Part shown: one piece after another, positions 62,372 through 64,000 of the stretch
Layout of the letters: every line of letters starts with the position of its first letter
How positions within the stretch are numbered: position 1 is the stretch's first letter
Source: Paenibacillus sp. JNUCC-31
Lineage (GTDB): Bacteria; Bacillota; Bacilli; Paenibacillales; Paenibacillaceae
Length of the DNA: 64,000 nucleotides
Reading direction: 5' to 3'
Assembly (NCBI RefSeq): GCF_014844075.1
Contig: NZ_CP062165.1
Span: 7,006,001-7,070,000, forward strand
Translations under genes and position numbers: made by a program
The notes under the pieces: model-generated
Seen by the model: the letters and a program-made list of their open reading frames with translations, nothing else
What the model was told of the DNA's origin: nothing
Databases searched by the model: none

Positions 62372-64000
62372 ATGCAGCGCTTATGGTCCAAATTCTCGCC
62401 GTTGTTTCGCAGATTCATGATTTCTTATCTTATTATTCTGATGATTCCTCAAATTGCCGGATATGCCTCCTACAGAGCATCCATTGAAGCAGCGAGGACA
62501 AGTTCTATTGAGAACAGCTTAAAATCACTCAATCTTGGCAAGGAAATTATTGAACGAAATCTCATGCAGGTCGAGGACTTCACGAGACAATTGGCCATTA
62601 ACCAGGATTTATACCGTTTAATAGCCGATCCCAAGCCGCACGACGCTAATAATGTCTACGGTTTGAGCCGCATGCAGCGCAGTCTGTCCATGTACAGCAG
62701 CACCAATGATTATTTGTCTCATTTCTTCATCTACATTCCGAACTATAATGTCATTATTACGCCTACGACGGTTTACTATCGACCAGAACATTATTTTGCT
62801 GCCAATCGGCTGGAAGGCATGACGTTCGAAGAGTGGAAAGAGAACATATTAAAAAAACCGCATTTAAACGAAATCATTCCCCTGCAAAACTATAAGAAGG
62901 AGATACGCAGTAATGTGCTTGTGGACGCTCCTGCCATCACGTTTCTTCAATCGCTTCCATTAAACAGCTTTAACAAACCACAAGCTACAATCGGCGTCAT
63001 GATTGATGAGAATAAGATGGCGAGCCTGACTCACCATATTGTGGAGCAATATGGAGGATGGACACTGGTGACAGACTCCAATGAGAATATCATTTTTTCG
63101 CGGGGTCTGAATAAAGACGAGGCAAAGAACTTAAAGGTTATGACTGCCAGCAAGGAAGATGAAGCGAAGCCTATGGGCGACGGTCGTCTGCTGATTTCCA
63201 TTCGCTCCGAACAAAACGGCTGGAATTACATGGCTGGCATCCCCGAACGTGCGCTTATGGTCAAAGCAGACCAAATCAAGCAGGTTACCTTTACCTTTAC
63301 GCTAGCAACGCTTGGTTTCGGATTGTTAATCGGGCTTCTGCTCGCTTATCGAAACAGCGCTCCGATTCATCGGCTTCTGTCCGTGTTCAGGGAACAGGAT
63401 ATTGGGCTGCCTGGAAAGACAAGCAATGAATACGACTTTTTGGCCAGCAACATTACGAGTCTCATTACGAACAACGATCTTCTCAAAAACGCATTAAATG
63501 AGCAGCTCCCGATGCTGCGGGACGGGTTCATTAAACGTTTGCTTACCGGAGAGTTTTACACAACGCGCGAGCTGGAGGCCATCTCCTCCCAGACAGGCAT
63601 TTCGCTCCACACCAGCCGGGGGTTTGTAGGAATTCTAAAGGTAGACGGTTATGGCAGTCCAGATAGTGAAGAAATTATTCAGGAGTTAAGCGTTGCAAGG
63701 CTCATCGTGCGGGAAGCCATGACGGTATGGAATTCCGAAGTATTGGTAACAGACTGGGGAACGGATCAGATTGCTTTTGTGTATCCCCTTAGCGGAGATT
63801 CTTTGGATAAAGCCCTGCGTACATGTGAAGCTGAGCTTGAAAAACTGACGCATGCTGTATACCGGGATTACCGGGTATCGACCACTATTGGAACGGGCTC
63901 TTCTTATGATGTATGGAATGATGTTGGTCGTTCGTTCAACGAGGCAAGACACGCGCTGGAATATGCCATACACACCGGAAAGGATCACATGATGAAATTC
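62372..64000 (+). CDS. Membrane-bound AraC-type regulator (3' truncated by window edge)
   Basis: 543 codons are open to the window end. The ATG follows AAAGGAGG. TM1 (about residues 15-35), an extracytoplasmic sensor of about 260 residues (SHFFIYIPNYNVIITPTTVYY, ending before the second membrane helix) and TM2 (about residues 307-327). Then a cytoplasmic region with a degenerate GGDEF-like pattern (VSTTIGTGSSYDVWNDVGRS and FNEARHALEYAIHTGKDHM). Full-length relatives of about 750-780 aa end in an AraC helix-turn-helix, which would lie beyond the window. It is a one-component transmembrane regulator of carbohydrate genes (family knowledge); its target is probably the GH5 operon or genes downstream. 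Confidence 0.87.
   Translation, partial: MQRLWSKFSPLFRRFMISYLIILMIPQIAGYASYRASIEAARTSSIENSLKSLNLGKEIIERNLMQVEDFTRQLAINQDLYRLIADPKPHDANNVYGLSRMQRSLSMYSSTNDYLSHFFIYIPNYNVIITPTTVYYRPEHYFAANRLEGMTFEEWKENILKKPHLNEIIPLQNYKKEIRSNVLVDAPAITFLQSLPLNSFNKPQATIGVMIDENKMASLTHHIVEQYGGWTLVTDSNENIIFSRGLNKDEAKNLKVMTASKEDEAKPMGDGRLLISIRSEQNGWNYMAGIPERALMVKADQIKQVTFTFTLATLGFGLLIGLLLAYRNSAPIHRLLSVFREQDIGLPGKTSNEYDFLASNITSLITNNDLLKNALNEQLPMLRDGFIKRLLTGEFYTTRELEAISSQTGISLHTSRGFVGILKVDGYGSPDSEEIIQELSVARLIVREAMTVWNSEVLVTDWGTDQIAFVYPLSGDSLDKALRTCEAELEKLTHAVYRDYRVSTTIGTGSSYDVWNDVGRSFNEARHALEYAIHTGKDHMMKF

Noticed and set aside
1..64000. CRISPR arrays, tRNA/rRNA genes, insertion sequences, prophage or attachment sites
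   Set aside because: Looked for regular short repeats, cloverleaf-like segments with CCA ends, transposase or integrase motifs and terminal inverted repeats; none was convincing.

Overview
The window looks like chromosomal DNA of a Paenibacillus-type Firmicute (inferred). The supporting features are strong GGAGG-type ribosome binding sites, many TTG/GTG starts, a class Ib nrdIEF operon, cydABDC in Bacillus order, YesM/YesN-type regulators, several AraC regulators, GH43 enzymes and a DUF5696/YIP1/NHL carbohydrate locus. I saw no rRNA, tRNA, CRISPR array, prophage or intact insertion sequence.

Layout. 1-17 kb is a mixed housekeeping and accessory stretch: the end of a Gfo/Idh/MocA oxidoreductase, a LysR/MFS divergent pair, an AraC regulator, an aldo/keto reductase, a DUF2306 membrane protein, a DJ-1/PfpI fusion, a small SHOCT protein, an OmpR-type two-component pair, an AraC-GyrI regulator, HelD, an APH-type kinase and a phospholipase D-type protein. 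16.7-20.2 kb holds nrdI-nrdE-nrdF on the minus strand behind a promoter carrying two NrdR boxes 31 bp apart. 20.5-33.6 kb is a redox and respiration block. It has an OmpR regulator, a HisKA_3 kinase and a NarL regulator, then nosD-nosL-nosY-nosF-tlpA without any nosZ, then a long leader and cydA-cydB-cydD-cydC (cytochrome bd oxidase and its thiol exporter).

34-64 kb is a plant-polysaccharide region. It has two AraC regulators and three GH43 enzymes without signal peptides, which probably act on imported arabinoxylan oligosaccharides. Next comes a substrate-binding lipoprotein, YesM-type kinase and YesN-type regulator operon with no permease, which is probably an extracytoplasmic sugar sensor. 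A regulator with a degenerate receiver is divergent from a large operon. That operon encodes a substrate-binding lipoprotein, a 965-residue binding protein fused to sugar-binding-like domains, two permeases, an NHL/TPR membrane protein, a YIP1 membrane protein, a DUF5696 lipoprotein, two more permeases and a secreted GH5 with a ricin-type lectin domain. The window ends inside a membrane-bound AraC-type regulator. No ATPase is encoded for either importer, so a shared MsmX-type ATPase elsewhere is implied. Four catabolite-response-like elements lie in intergenic gaps of this region.

The most intriguing units are the nosZ-less nosDLYF-tlpA cluster next to cydABDC, the DUF5696/NHL/YIP1/giant-binding-protein operon, the phospho-Asp-less regulator and an unexplained short cationic ORF at 9.8 kb.
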